Below, piece after piece: positions 17,514 to 24,339 of a DNA stretch of 64,000 nt (its first letter is position 1; every line of letters begins with the position of its first letter). The DNA comes from CAVPJW01 sp963705525 (GTDB taxonomy: Bacteria; Acidobacteriota; Vicinamibacteria; Vicinamibacterales; CAVPJW01). The notes beneath the pieces were generated by a model. It did not search any database. It worked only from the letters and a program-made list of their open reading frames with translations, and was not told the origin of the DNA. The stretch lies in the NCBI GenBank assembly GCA_963705525.1, contig CAVPJW010000007.1, forward strand, positions 372,001 through 436,000, written 5' to 3'. The position numbers and the translations under genes are program-made.

Positions 17514-17550
17514 TATGGTTCCGGGTTTCAAGGTTCTCGGGTTCTGGCCG
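17514..17550. repeat. Degenerate GGTTC-type intergenic array
   Basis: Four GGTTC/GGTTT words lie in the 76-base gap between the convergent symporter and tryptophan dioxygenase genes, followed by AGCC words in the opposite sense that could pair with them. It could serve as a bidirectional terminator. Confidence 0.5.
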
Positions 17551-17582
17551 AAGCCTAGAGCCCGTAGCCTGAAGCCGCGTCG

Positions 17583-18284
17583 CTACTCCTCGCTCTTCGC
17601 CAGCGCGGTCAGTTTGTTGCGGACATCCCACAACTGCGGGAAATAGGTGACGCCCACGCGTCTGCCGAGGACCTCGACAGGCGTGCCCTGCGTGCCGACC
17701 ACGTGGCCGCCGATGATCCGCTCGACCAGCTTCAGGTGGTGGTATTTCCAGAGCGTCACGCGTTCGTCCCATTCGATGAGCTGCTCGGCGAGCTGATACA
17801 GATCCTCGAGCTCGCGGCCCTTGCGGTAGACCGTCACCAGGTCCAGTTGCCGGCGCTTCAGGACCGCAGAGAACGCCTCGCCAAGGTGCGGCGTGATTGC
17901 ATGTACGCGATTGAAGCCGGGCGAATCAAATCCGCTGCCGTGCCCGAGGACCCGCCTGATGGTCTGGTACTCCCAGGGCGACATGTGTTCGAGCATGTGA
18001 ATCTGCGTCGTGATCAGAATGATGGACTGCGCCGCGCGACGAAGGAGCCGAACCGCGGCCGCGACTTCATCGGCATTCACGCGCGCGATCGCGAGCTCCA
18101 CATCCGCGCACGCGAGCTTGAGCCAGAGCTCGGACGACTGATGCACGACCTGGAAGAGCAGCTCGTCGTGATGCACCGCCTCGTCCGACGTCTTCTGGAG
18201 TTTCAGCAGCTCGTCGGTTCGAAGATAGCGCTCATAGTCGCTCGCCGCCGTGCCCGGCAGAACGGGCTTCGAATAGTCTTCCAT
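17583..18284 (-). CDS. kynA: Tryptophan 2,3-dioxygenase
   Basis: This is a haem enzyme that opens the indole ring of L-tryptophan with O2 to give N-formylkynurenine. Conserved blocks are YERYLRTDELLKLQ, HHDELLFQVVHQSSELWLK (distal His and substrate contacts), TQIHMLEHMSPWEY, GSGFDSPGF (substrate loop), and WKYHHLKLVERIIGGHVVGTQGT, which carries the proximal haem His. At 233 residues it is shorter than the usual 260-300, mostly by trimmed termini; all catalytic blocks remain. It lies 30 bases downstream of a membrane-protein gene on the same strand and convergent to the symporter. With kynU it frames the aryl-CoA operon, supplying anthranilate through a formamidase that is not in the window. 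Confidence 0.9.
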   Translation of the reverse strand: MEDYSKPVLPGTAASDYERYLRTDELLKLQKTSDEAVHHDELLFQVVHQSSELWLKLACADVELAIARVNADEVAAAVRLLRRAAQSIILITTQIHMLEHMSPWEYQTIRRVLGHGSGFDSPGFNRVHAITPHLGEAFSAVLKRRQLDLVTVYRKGRELEDLYQLAEQLIEWDERVTLWKYHHLKLVERIIGGHVVGTQGTPVEVLGRRVGVTYFPQLWDVRNKLTALAKSEE

Positions 18285-18314
18285 CGAGAGTGGCCTCGCA
18301 GCTTCCTTTCCTGG

Positions 18315-19052
18315 TCAGTCGGACACGGCCAGCTCACCCGGCACGATGGGACGCGTGCGTGGCAGCACGCCGCACCGAGCGAGGTGCCCGACAAAAGCCA
18401 GGATGCCCACAAAGACGACGAGCTTGACGATATCCGCCGGTCGCGTTTGCGGCAGGCCCTTCCAGAGAAATCCGAGCACGGGCTGCGCAATCGAAACGGC
18501 CCACACGGTGCCGTAAAAATAGCGGCGCTCGTGTCCCTCTCCCTTCGTCGAGGGCTTGACGCGCGGAAGGCGTCCCAAGGCGCCGAGAATCCAAATCGCG
18601 ATCGCGATCGGAAAATACCATGTGGCGTAGATCTGCCGGAGCATCCAGTGGCCCGACCAGATGGCCGCGATCAACCCCGCGAGGTTCAGCACCGCAAACG
18701 TGATCGCCGCGCTCCAGGCAAAGGTGTAGCAGACGCGGCGATAGAGGGGGTTCGGTCTGTCTTCGGTGAACCGGATGATGTACGGCTTGGGTTCGACGCC
18801 GGGCAGTCGCCCGCTCAGGCCCGCGATGCCCGTGCCGATGAGCACCGCGCCGAGCCACGCAGCCATTCGCGGATCGAAGCCGTGCGCGAAGAGATCGAAC
18901 GTCAGCGGTCCTGGAGCGATGAAGAACACCCAAATCCAGATGGGCCAGTGCGCGCATCGATACGAGACCTTGTTCCGCTCGCGAATCCGCCGCGCCGACG
19001 CGAGCTCCACGCGAACCGCGGCGGGTGTGGTTGTTGGGGATGAGCCGATCAC
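18315..19052 (-). CDS. Uncharacterised polytopic membrane protein
   Basis: A 245-residue protein with about six hydrophobic segments (WIWVFFIAPGPLTFDLFAHG, WLGAVLIGTGIAGLSG, FAWSAAITFAVLNLAGLIAAIW, WYFPIAIAIWILGAL, IVKLVVFVGILAFVGHL). Short basic loops such as SARRIRERNKVSYRC and EDRPNPLYRRVCY separate them. I do not recognise a family. The start is GTG 19052; a TACAAT hexamer at 19062-19067 lies nine bases before it, so the transcript may be nearly leaderless. The gene ends 30 bases before tryptophan 2,3-dioxygenase on the same strand, making co-transcription likely. A role in tryptophan or kynurenine handling is possible but unsupported by any motif. Confidence 0.7.
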   Translation of the reverse strand: MIGSSPTTTPAAVRVELASARRIRERNKVSYRCAHWPIWIWVFFIAPGPLTFDLFAHGFDPRMAAWLGAVLIGTGIAGLSGRLPGVEPKPYIIRFTEDRPNPLYRRVCYTFAWSAAITFAVLNLAGLIAAIWSGHWMLRQIYATWYFPIAIAIWILGALGRLPRVKPSTKGEGHERRYFYGTVWAVSIAQPVLGFLWKGLPQTRPADIVKLVVFVGILAFVGHLARCGVLPRTRPIVPGELAVSD

Positions 19053-19100
19053 GCGAGCCCAATTGTACTCACGTCGAGGAAGGGCTGCCCGGCGGGCCCT

Positions 19101-19814
19101 TCAGCGCGCAAGGGTGTTGGATTCCCGCGCGGATTTGAAGCCGAACGCTCGCTTGAGGCGATCGATCAGTCCCGGTTCCGCCTGAGCGTCGACGCGCTCC
19201 AGAATGTCCAGACAGGCCGCGACGGTGGGTACATCACCGATGCCCAGCCGACGAGCGCTGGCGGGAACCGTCGCCTCATCGCCCCTCCAGACGAGAATCG
19301 CCCTCGCCTTGGACTCGAGCGCGATGTCCAGGCAGTTCTCCGGATGATCATCGATGACCACGTCAAGGCCCATCGCCTCGGCGATCTTGCCGCGCGATCC
19401 TTTCACCACGTACACGCTGGGAATGGGAAAGCCCTTCTGCTGCAGCCATCGCTGACTCTGCAGCTGCACGGTGTCGCCCGCCGAATCCGGGCGGCTGGTC
19501 ACGAACAGCACTTCCCAGCGCCGTGCGAGCGACAGAGAGGCGAGCCGCCGGATGGCCCCGGCTTCGATTTCGTCGAGCGTCTCCCAGAAGTTCCGAATCC
19601 CACGGACGTGCCGCCAGAGCCGCGCCCGTTGTCTGGGCGTGAGCGCGAGCGCGCGCAGCTGGACGGGTGCGTCTGCCGGCGCGTCCGCATCGGCTGGATC
19701 GAGCGCTGGCGGCTCCGCAGCGGCGGCGGCCGTTCCAAACAGGCTCCGCGCCTCGCGGTGCAGCGCGTTCTCCATGTCGGCCAGCACGCCGTCGAGGTCG
19801 AAAGCCAGTCGCAT
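19101..19814 (-). CDS. HAD-superfamily phosphatase/nucleotidase-like protein
   Basis: This 237-residue cytoplasmic protein starts with the HAD motif I, MRLAFDLDGVLADME (Asp6 nucleophile, Asp8 general acid). Motif II is VLFVTSRPDSAGDTVQ, a Lys occurs in YVVKGSRGK, and motif III is DVVIDDHPENCLDIAL. The set resembles the deoxyribonucleotidase-like or 5'-nucleotidase branch (NT5C family) of HAD proteins, with an Ala/Pro-rich insertion at about 30-55. It probably dephosphorylates a small phosphometabolite; the substrate is unknown. It is preceded on the same strand by the RNA methyltransferase gene across a GGTCG-type array. Confidence 0.78.
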   Translation of the reverse strand: MRLAFDLDGVLADMENALHREARSLFGTAAAAAEPPALDPADADAPADAPVQLRALALTPRQRARLWRHVRGIRNFWETLDEIEAGAIRRLASLSLARRWEVLFVTSRPDSAGDTVQLQSQRWLQQKGFPIPSVYVVKGSRGKIAEAMGLDVVIDDHPENCLDIALESKARAILVWRGDEATVPASARRLGIGDVPTVAACLDILERVDAQAEPGLIDRLKRAFGFKSARESNTLAR

Positions 19815-19859
19815 TGCCCGATTCCCGCAACTCTACCAGAAAGAAAGTCGAAGGGTCAT

Positions 19860-19912
19860 CGGTCACGAATCACCGGGTCGCAAGGTCACAAGGTCGCAGG
19901 GTCGCAGAGTCA
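19860..19912. repeat. Degenerate GGTCGCA-type intergenic array
   Basis: Six GGTCG/GGTCA words spaced 8-9 bases apart separate the HAD gene from the stop of the TrmH-like gene; the last words run into the stop region. It is clearly a different word family from the GGTTC arrays, although similar in period. Confidence 0.6.
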
Positions 19913-20707
19913 GACGCGCGTGAACGAGTAGAGCGCAATCCCGGCGGCGGTCGCGAGGTTCAGCGAGTCCACGCCGGCGCTCATTGCAATCCGCACGCGC
20001 TCGTCGGCCTTTCCTTCGGCTTCCGGCGTAACGCCGAGTCCTTCGTTGCCGATCAGGAGCGCCAGGCTGCGGCCCCGCGCGAGCAGGCGCGCCGACTGGT
20101 CCAGGTCCTTCGCATCGGCTCGCGGGGTGAGCGCGACGAGCAGGAATCCGGCGCGCTTCACGAGGTCGAGGTCCGCCGGCCAGTCGTGCAGGCGCCGGAA
20201 GGGCACTCGGAACGTCGCGCCCATCGACGTCCGAATGGCCTTCCGATAGAGCGGATCGCAACACGTAGGGCTCAGGAGGACCGCGTCGGCGCCAAACGCG
20301 AGCGCATTGCGAAAGACACCGCCCGTGTTGTCGGCGTTCCCCACGCCTTCCAGAATGACGATCAGGCGCCTGGCCTTCAGCATCGAAGCGAGAGACCGCT
20401 CCGGGGGTCGATCTGCAACAGCCAGGCAGCCCCTGTGAATATTGAAGCCGACGATCGGCTCGGCCGTCGCGAGGTCGCATTCGTAGACAGGAAACGACGC
20501 GGTTGCCGGATCGAGGACGTCGGTCAGCGAGTCGAGGGCCGTGCGCGTGGCGAGGAGCGATCGCGTCCGGACCGAGCTGGTCGTCAGCAGCCGGCGAACG
20601 ACTTCGCGTCCTTCCGCAACGAAGAGCCCCCGCGTCAGCAGGAGCTCTGCGTCAGGGACCCCTTGAAAGTCCGCGACCCTGGGATCATCGGGGCGCTCGA
20701 TCGGAAT
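19910..20707 (-). CDS. TrmH/SpoU-family RNA 2'-O-methyltransferase with no canonical start codon
   Basis: The C-terminal SPOUT domain is clear: LIVILEGVGNADNTGGVFRNA, ALLIGNEGLGVTPEAE and VDSLNLATAAGIALYSF, which form the trefoil-knot SAM site. The conventional ATG at 20383 would leave out the substrate-binding domain. However, the same frame stays open upstream and encodes a typical N-terminal domain (RPDDPRVADFQ ... LFVAEGREVVRRLL ... FNIHRGCLAVADR). In that extension there is no ATG, GTG or TTG. Candidates are ATT 20707 or CTG 20716, behind an AGGAGG. An out-of-frame ATG at 20734 suggests a one-base sequence error instead. It probably methylates a ribose in rRNA or tRNA. Confidence 0.8.
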   Translation of the reverse strand: MPIERPDDPRVADFQGVPDAELLLTRGLFVAEGREVVRRLLTTSSVRTRSLLATRTALDSLTDVLDPATASFPVYECDLATAEPIVGFNIHRGCLAVADRPPERSLASMLKARRLIVILEGVGNADNTGGVFRNALAFGADAVLLSPTCCDPLYRKAIRTSMGATFRVPFRRLHDWPADLDLVKRAGFLLVALTPRADAKDLDQSARLLARGRSLALLIGNEGLGVTPEAEGKADERVRIAMSAGVDSLNLATAAGIALYSFTRV

Positions 20708-20775
20708 GAGTGGCAGGGAGCCTCCTCGACATTGGCACGCGCACGGCGAGGCGAAGCCGCGCTACACGAGATCCG

Positions 20776-21699
20776 CTACTGCTGCTCCACGCGATGGCCC
20801 CTGGACTGCAGCAGCGCAACCAGTCCCTTCGGCCCCACCAGGTGGGCGGCCCCGACCACGACAAAGCAGGGTTGAGAGGTGGCGACGCACGCCTCGATGT
20901 GCGGGATCCAGGTGCGATTTCTCTCGTCGATGAGGCGTTCGTACATCTCGGGGGAATTCTTGAAGTCCGCCAGCAGGATCCGCTCGAGCATTGCGGCATC
21001 TCCAGAGGCCCACGCATTCGCCAGCGTCTTGATGTTCTCCCGCTGATTGTCGAAGTCCCTCAACGTTTCCCTGAGCATTTCCTCCTGAAGCGGCGGCGCC
21101 ATCCCGTCGAAGCGCTCGATCTGGTAGACCGCGGTCTCGAGACCCTTGACCATCTTGCCCGTCTTGACCGCCTTGTCGAAAAAATACCGGTCGAGGCCGA
21201 GGTCGGCGTCGAAGTTGGCCTTTTGCATCTCCGCCGCCAGGAGCGTGCTCGCCAGCATCCAGGGCTTCATCCGCTTGAACGGTTCGATTGACAGCCCGGC
21301 CTCCTGCAGCCGCGCGACGATGAGCTTGTACGTCTCGGGCGACACCGTCTGTTCGATGGTGCGGCCATCCTGGTACATCGCCTTCGCGATCGTGGCGGCC
21401 AGGGTCTCCGGCGATGTGAGCTCATTCAGATCGATCTCCTCGACGAGCGTCGTGGATTGATTGAATGCCGTCTCGATCGTTCGTGGCAGCGGATAATACT
21501 CGGCGCTCAACATGTGAACGGATCCCATCAGGTATCCGACGCCACCGCCGCGCGCCTGGACCTTCCAGAGAAATGACCGCGAACCGTGTTGCGCGTCGAG
21601 CGTTCCCCCGGCCACCAGGGCCAGCGAGATGACACCGAGAAACGCGGTCAGGCGGAAGCGTCGCATGCGAAGGTCGTTGCCCGTGGTCAATAGCTCCAT
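20776..21699 (-). CDS. TraB/GumN family protein, secreted
   Basis: This 307-residue TraB/PrgY/GumN-fold protein has an N-terminal hydrophobic signal (MRRFRLTAFLGVISLALVAGG, ending before LDAQHG). Family motifs are visible: GYLMGSVHMLSAEYYPL near the start of the mature part, RNRTWIPHIE, and the C-terminal VGAAHLVGPKGLVALL. These carry the two GxxH-like motifs and the conserved Arg proposed to form a metalloprotease-type active site. It is presumably periplasmic. TATCAT at 21706-21711 lies six bases before ATG 21699, so the message may be leaderless, although the signal peptide begins at the internal ATG 21666. The biochemical function of bacterial members is not established. Confidence 0.82.
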   Translation of the reverse strand: MELLTTGNDLRMRRFRLTAFLGVISLALVAGGTLDAQHGSRSFLWKVQARGGGVGYLMGSVHMLSAEYYPLPRTIETAFNQSTTLVEEIDLNELTSPETLAATIAKAMYQDGRTIEQTVSPETYKLIVARLQEAGLSIEPFKRMKPWMLASTLLAAEMQKANFDADLGLDRYFFDKAVKTGKMVKGLETAVYQIERFDGMAPPLQEEMLRETLRDFDNQRENIKTLANAWASGDAAMLERILLADFKNSPEMYERLIDERNRTWIPHIEACVATSQPCFVVVGAAHLVGPKGLVALLQSRGHRVEQQ

Positions 21700-21705
21700 G
21701 ACCTG

Positions 21706-21711
21706 ATGATA
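21706..21711 (-). promoter_or_regulatory. Candidate -10 box for the TraB/GumN gene
   Basis: TATCAT reads on the minus strand six bases before ATG 21699. It is one of several -10-like hexamers placed 6-9 bases from a start codon in this window. Confidence 0.3.
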
Positions 21712-21740
21712 GCGCGCGCCCGGCCACGAGCGGTCGGGCC

Positions 21741-21748
21741 GCTATAAT
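21741..21748 (+). promoter_or_regulatory. Extended -10 box for the HupE/UreJ gene
   Basis: GCTATAAT, a perfect -10 hexamer, lies 24 bases before the GTG start at 21773. No convincing -35 hexamer precedes it. The same GCTATAAT word occurs on the minus strand before the MHS transporter gene. Confidence 0.45.
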
Positions 21749-21772
21749 GCCGCTCGCGAACTGAGCAGAACT

Positions 21773-22873
21773 GTGCCGATTCGGAAGACGCTCAATCTGT
21801 TTTTCAAATCGTCGGCCCTTGCGCTGGCGCTGTCGCTCAACCCATCGCGAGCCCTGGGCCATCCGATCCCCTTCAGCTATCTGGATCTGAACATTCAGTC
21901 AGGTCGAATCGAGGGCACGCTCGTGGTGCACAGCCTTGACCTGGCTCACGATCTCCAGATCGATCCTCCCGAACGGCTTCTCGATCCCTCGTTCCTGGCG
22001 TCCGAGCGGGATCGCATCATCGCGCTCCTTGCACCCCGCCTTGTGACACTGAGGGATGGACACCCCATGACGCCGGCCTGGGGAGCGATTGATCCAATCG
22101 TCGATCGCCAGGACGTTCGCATGCGCCTGCAATTCGACGTGCCTGCTCCCCCTGGTGTTCTGCATATCGAAACGGCGCTCTTCCCCTACGATCCCAATCA
22201 CCAGACTTTTCTCAATATCTATGAGCACTCCGTGCTCGCGCAGCAGAGCATTCTGGACGTCACGCATGCGGGCCTCGACTACTACTCCGGGACGAGACAG
22301 GGCGCGCTGGCCGTGATCAGGCGCTTCGTGCCGGCCGGCATCCACCACATTGCCATCGGTCCCGATCACATCCTGTTCCTGATGGGCCTGCTGCTGCTCG
22401 GCGGCAGACCGTGGACGCTGCTGAAGATCGTGACGGCGTTCACGCTCGGCCACAGCCTGACGCTCTCGCTGGCGGCACTCGGTCTGCTGAGCCCCCCTGC
22501 CCGTTTCGTCGAACCGGCGATCGCGCTCTCCATCGTGTACGTCGGCGCCGACAACCTGCTCGTGACGAAGAATGGTCGGGATGTGCGGGCCTGGATCGCG
22601 CTCTTCTTCGGATTCGTCCACGGGTTCGGGTTCGCGTATGTGTTGAAGGAATTCGGCCTGCCGCGCCAGGCGCTGCTCTGGTCGCTCTTCTCCTTCAACG
22701 TCGGCGTCGAAATCGGCCAGCTCATCATCGTCGTTGTGGCCGCTGCGCTCCTGACGCTCATCCGCCGGCGAAGCGAGCGAATGGGTCGATGGGTCGTGAC
22801 GGCTGGCTCGATCACCGTGATGGCTGCAGGCGCATACTGGTTCATCCAGCGCGTGTTCTACCCTCCCCTGTAA
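21773..22873 (+). CDS. HupE/UreJ family membrane protein
   Basis: A 366-residue protein with an N-terminal signal (LNLFFKSSALALALSLNPSRALG), an extracytoplasmic beta-rich domain at about 30-165, and a C-terminal block of six to seven helices. The membrane block opens with GIHHIAIGPDHILFLMGLLLLGG and LKIVTAFTLGHSLTLSLA. The histidines HHIAIGPDH and GHS are the family's metal-binding signature, as in NiCoT/HupE nickel, cobalt or copper permeases. The domain order matches the longer HupE/UreJ proteins common in proteobacteria and acidobacteria. Start GTG 21773 follows an extended -10 box. No urease or hydrogenase genes are near, so the transported metal is unknown. Confidence 0.82.
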   Translation: MPIRKTLNLFFKSSALALALSLNPSRALGHPIPFSYLDLNIQSGRIEGTLVVHSLDLAHDLQIDPPERLLDPSFLASERDRIIALLAPRLVTLRDGHPMTPAWGAIDPIVDRQDVRMRLQFDVPAPPGVLHIETALFPYDPNHQTFLNIYEHSVLAQQSILDVTHAGLDYYSGTRQGALAVIRRFVPAGIHHIAIGPDHILFLMGLLLLGGRPWTLLKIVTAFTLGHSLTLSLAALGLLSPPARFVEPAIALSIVYVGADNLLVTKNGRDVRAWIALFFGFVHGFGFAYVLKEFGLPRQALLWSLFSFNVGVEIGQLIIVVVAAALLTLIRRRSERMGRWVVTAGSITVMAAGAYWFIQRVFYPPL

Positions 22874-22902
22874 ACCCTGGGCCCTGCTCCGACCCGACCA
22901 CG

Positions 22903-23007
22903 GTGGCAGGCGCAACCGCGCTGCTTCTGTTGATTGCCGCACTGGCCGGTTTCATCCCCGGCGCGCCGCGCAGCACGTGTCAATCCTGTGACGGCCCTGA
23001 GGTATGA
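22903..23007 (+). CDS. Possible 34-residue hydrophobic micropeptide with a CxxC tail
   Basis: From GTG 22903 a short frame encodes one hydrophobic stretch (TALLLLIAALAGFIPG), then STCQSCDGPEV and stop. It occupies the gap after the HupE/UreJ gene. A CxxC after a membrane helix is suggestive, but there is no ribosome site and no known family, so chance is a real alternative. The remaining gap to 23160 holds only an AGGAG 11 bases before the next gene. Confidence 0.22.
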   Translation: MAGATALLLLIAALAGFIPGAPRSTCQSCDGPEV

Positions 23008-23160
23008 ATAGGACTCGGCAGCCCCATCCGTAGCCACGACTTCAGTAGCCCCAGCTCTTCAGGTCCGGGTCGTCTCCAGTTGTCTGGATCGGCTCTCGAC
23101 ACCGCACACCGAAAGCGGTAGCCTGTTTTTCCAATCTTCCCATCAGGAGAAGCCCTCGTT

Positions 23161-24339
23161 ATGGCGATGAGTGCGCCTTCAGTTCTAACCCCCGATCTGC
23201 TTGCGCGATGTGCTGAGCGCGCCGGCCGCTACGACCGCGAGAACCGGTTTTTTCAGGAAGACTTCGACGAGCTGCGACAGGCCGGTTACCTGCGTCTGCC
23301 TCTGCCAAAGAAGTTCGGAGGCCCCGAGCTCTCGCTCGCCGATGTCGGTCGCGAAACCCGGCGCCTCGCCTATGCGGCGCCGGCCACGGCGCTGGGGCTC
23401 AACATGCACCTCTACTGGGTCGGCGTAGCGGCCGATCTCTGGCGCCGGGGCGACACATCGCTCGAGTGGCTGCTCAAGGAAGCCGCCGACGGAGAGGTGT
23501 TCGCGGCCGGCCATTCCGAGAGCGGGAACGACATTCCGGTCCTCCTCTCGACCACACGGGCCGAACGCGTTGACGGAGGGTACCGCTACACAGGACGGAA
23601 AGCGTTCGGCAGTCTCAGCCCGGTGTGGACCCGACTCGGTGTTCACGGCATGGATCTGAACGATCCCAAAGCGCCAAAAATCGTGCACGGTTTCCTGCCG
23701 CGGACAGCCGCCGGGTACACGATTAAGGAAACGTGGGACGTTATGGGGATGCGCGCGACGCGAAGCGACGACACCGTGCTCGACGGCGCGGTGGTCCCGG
23801 ATCGTTACGTGGCGAGGATTGTGCCGGCCGGCGCGGCCGGCATGGACGCATTCGTCGTGGGGATCTTTGCGTGGGCGTTGCTGGGGTTTGCGAACGTGTA
23901 CTACGGCCTTGCCCAGCGCGTGCGCGACCTGATTGTGCCGATGTTCAAGGACAAGTCTTCGGTCGCCATGTCGCGTCCCATGTCCTACCATGCCGAGGTC
24001 CAGCACGCCGTCGCCAGGATCGCGATCGAGATGGAAACGATCGGGCCGCTGCTCGAAAAGGTTTCAGAAGACTGGTCGAACGGCGTGGACTACGGCGCCG
24101 GCTGGGTCATCAAGATCTTCGCGACGAAGTACCACACCGTCGAGAGCGCATGGCGCATCGTCGATACGGCGATGGATATCTCCGGCGGATTCGGGATGTT
24201 CAAGAAGAATGAGCTCGAGCGGCTGTTCCGCGACGCAAGGGCGGGGCGCTTTCACCCGGCGAATGCCGCGCTCACCCACGAGATCGTCGGAAAGCTGACG
24301 CTGGGGATCAATCCGGACGAACAGCCACGGTGGGGATGA
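23161..24339 (+). CDS. Acyl-CoA dehydrogenase-fold flavoprotein
   Basis: This 392-residue protein has the acyl-CoA dehydrogenase three-domain layout. It has an all-alpha N-terminal domain (REAGYLRLPLPKKFGG-like, here RQAGYLRLPLPKKFGGPE) and a beta domain with GHSESGNDIPVLLST and YTGRKAFGSLSPVWT. The C-terminal helical domain ends in DISGGFGMFKKNELERLFRDARAG. The usual YEGT catalytic Glu is absent; the equivalent region reads RFHPANAALTHEIVGK, so either another Glu acts or it is a monooxygenase-like member of the DszC/HsaA branch. It should bind FMN or FAD. The ATG has AGGAG 11 bases upstream. It overlaps the sulfatase-fold gene by 10 bases, hinting at joint expression. Confidence 0.8.
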   Translation: MAMSAPSVLTPDLLARCAERAGRYDRENRFFQEDFDELRQAGYLRLPLPKKFGGPELSLADVGRETRRLAYAAPATALGLNMHLYWVGVAADLWRRGDTSLEWLLKEAADGEVFAAGHSESGNDIPVLLSTTRAERVDGGYRYTGRKAFGSLSPVWTRLGVHGMDLNDPKAPKIVHGFLPRTAAGYTIKETWDVMGMRATRSDDTVLDGAVVPDRYVARIVPAGAAGMDAFVVGIFAWALLGFANVYYGLAQRVRDLIVPMFKDKSSVAMSRPMSYHAEVQHAVARIAIEMETIGPLLEKVSEDWSNGVDYGAGWVIKIFATKYHTVESAWRIVDTAMDISGGFGMFKKNELERLFRDARAGRFHPANAALTHEIVGKLTLGINPDEQPRWG

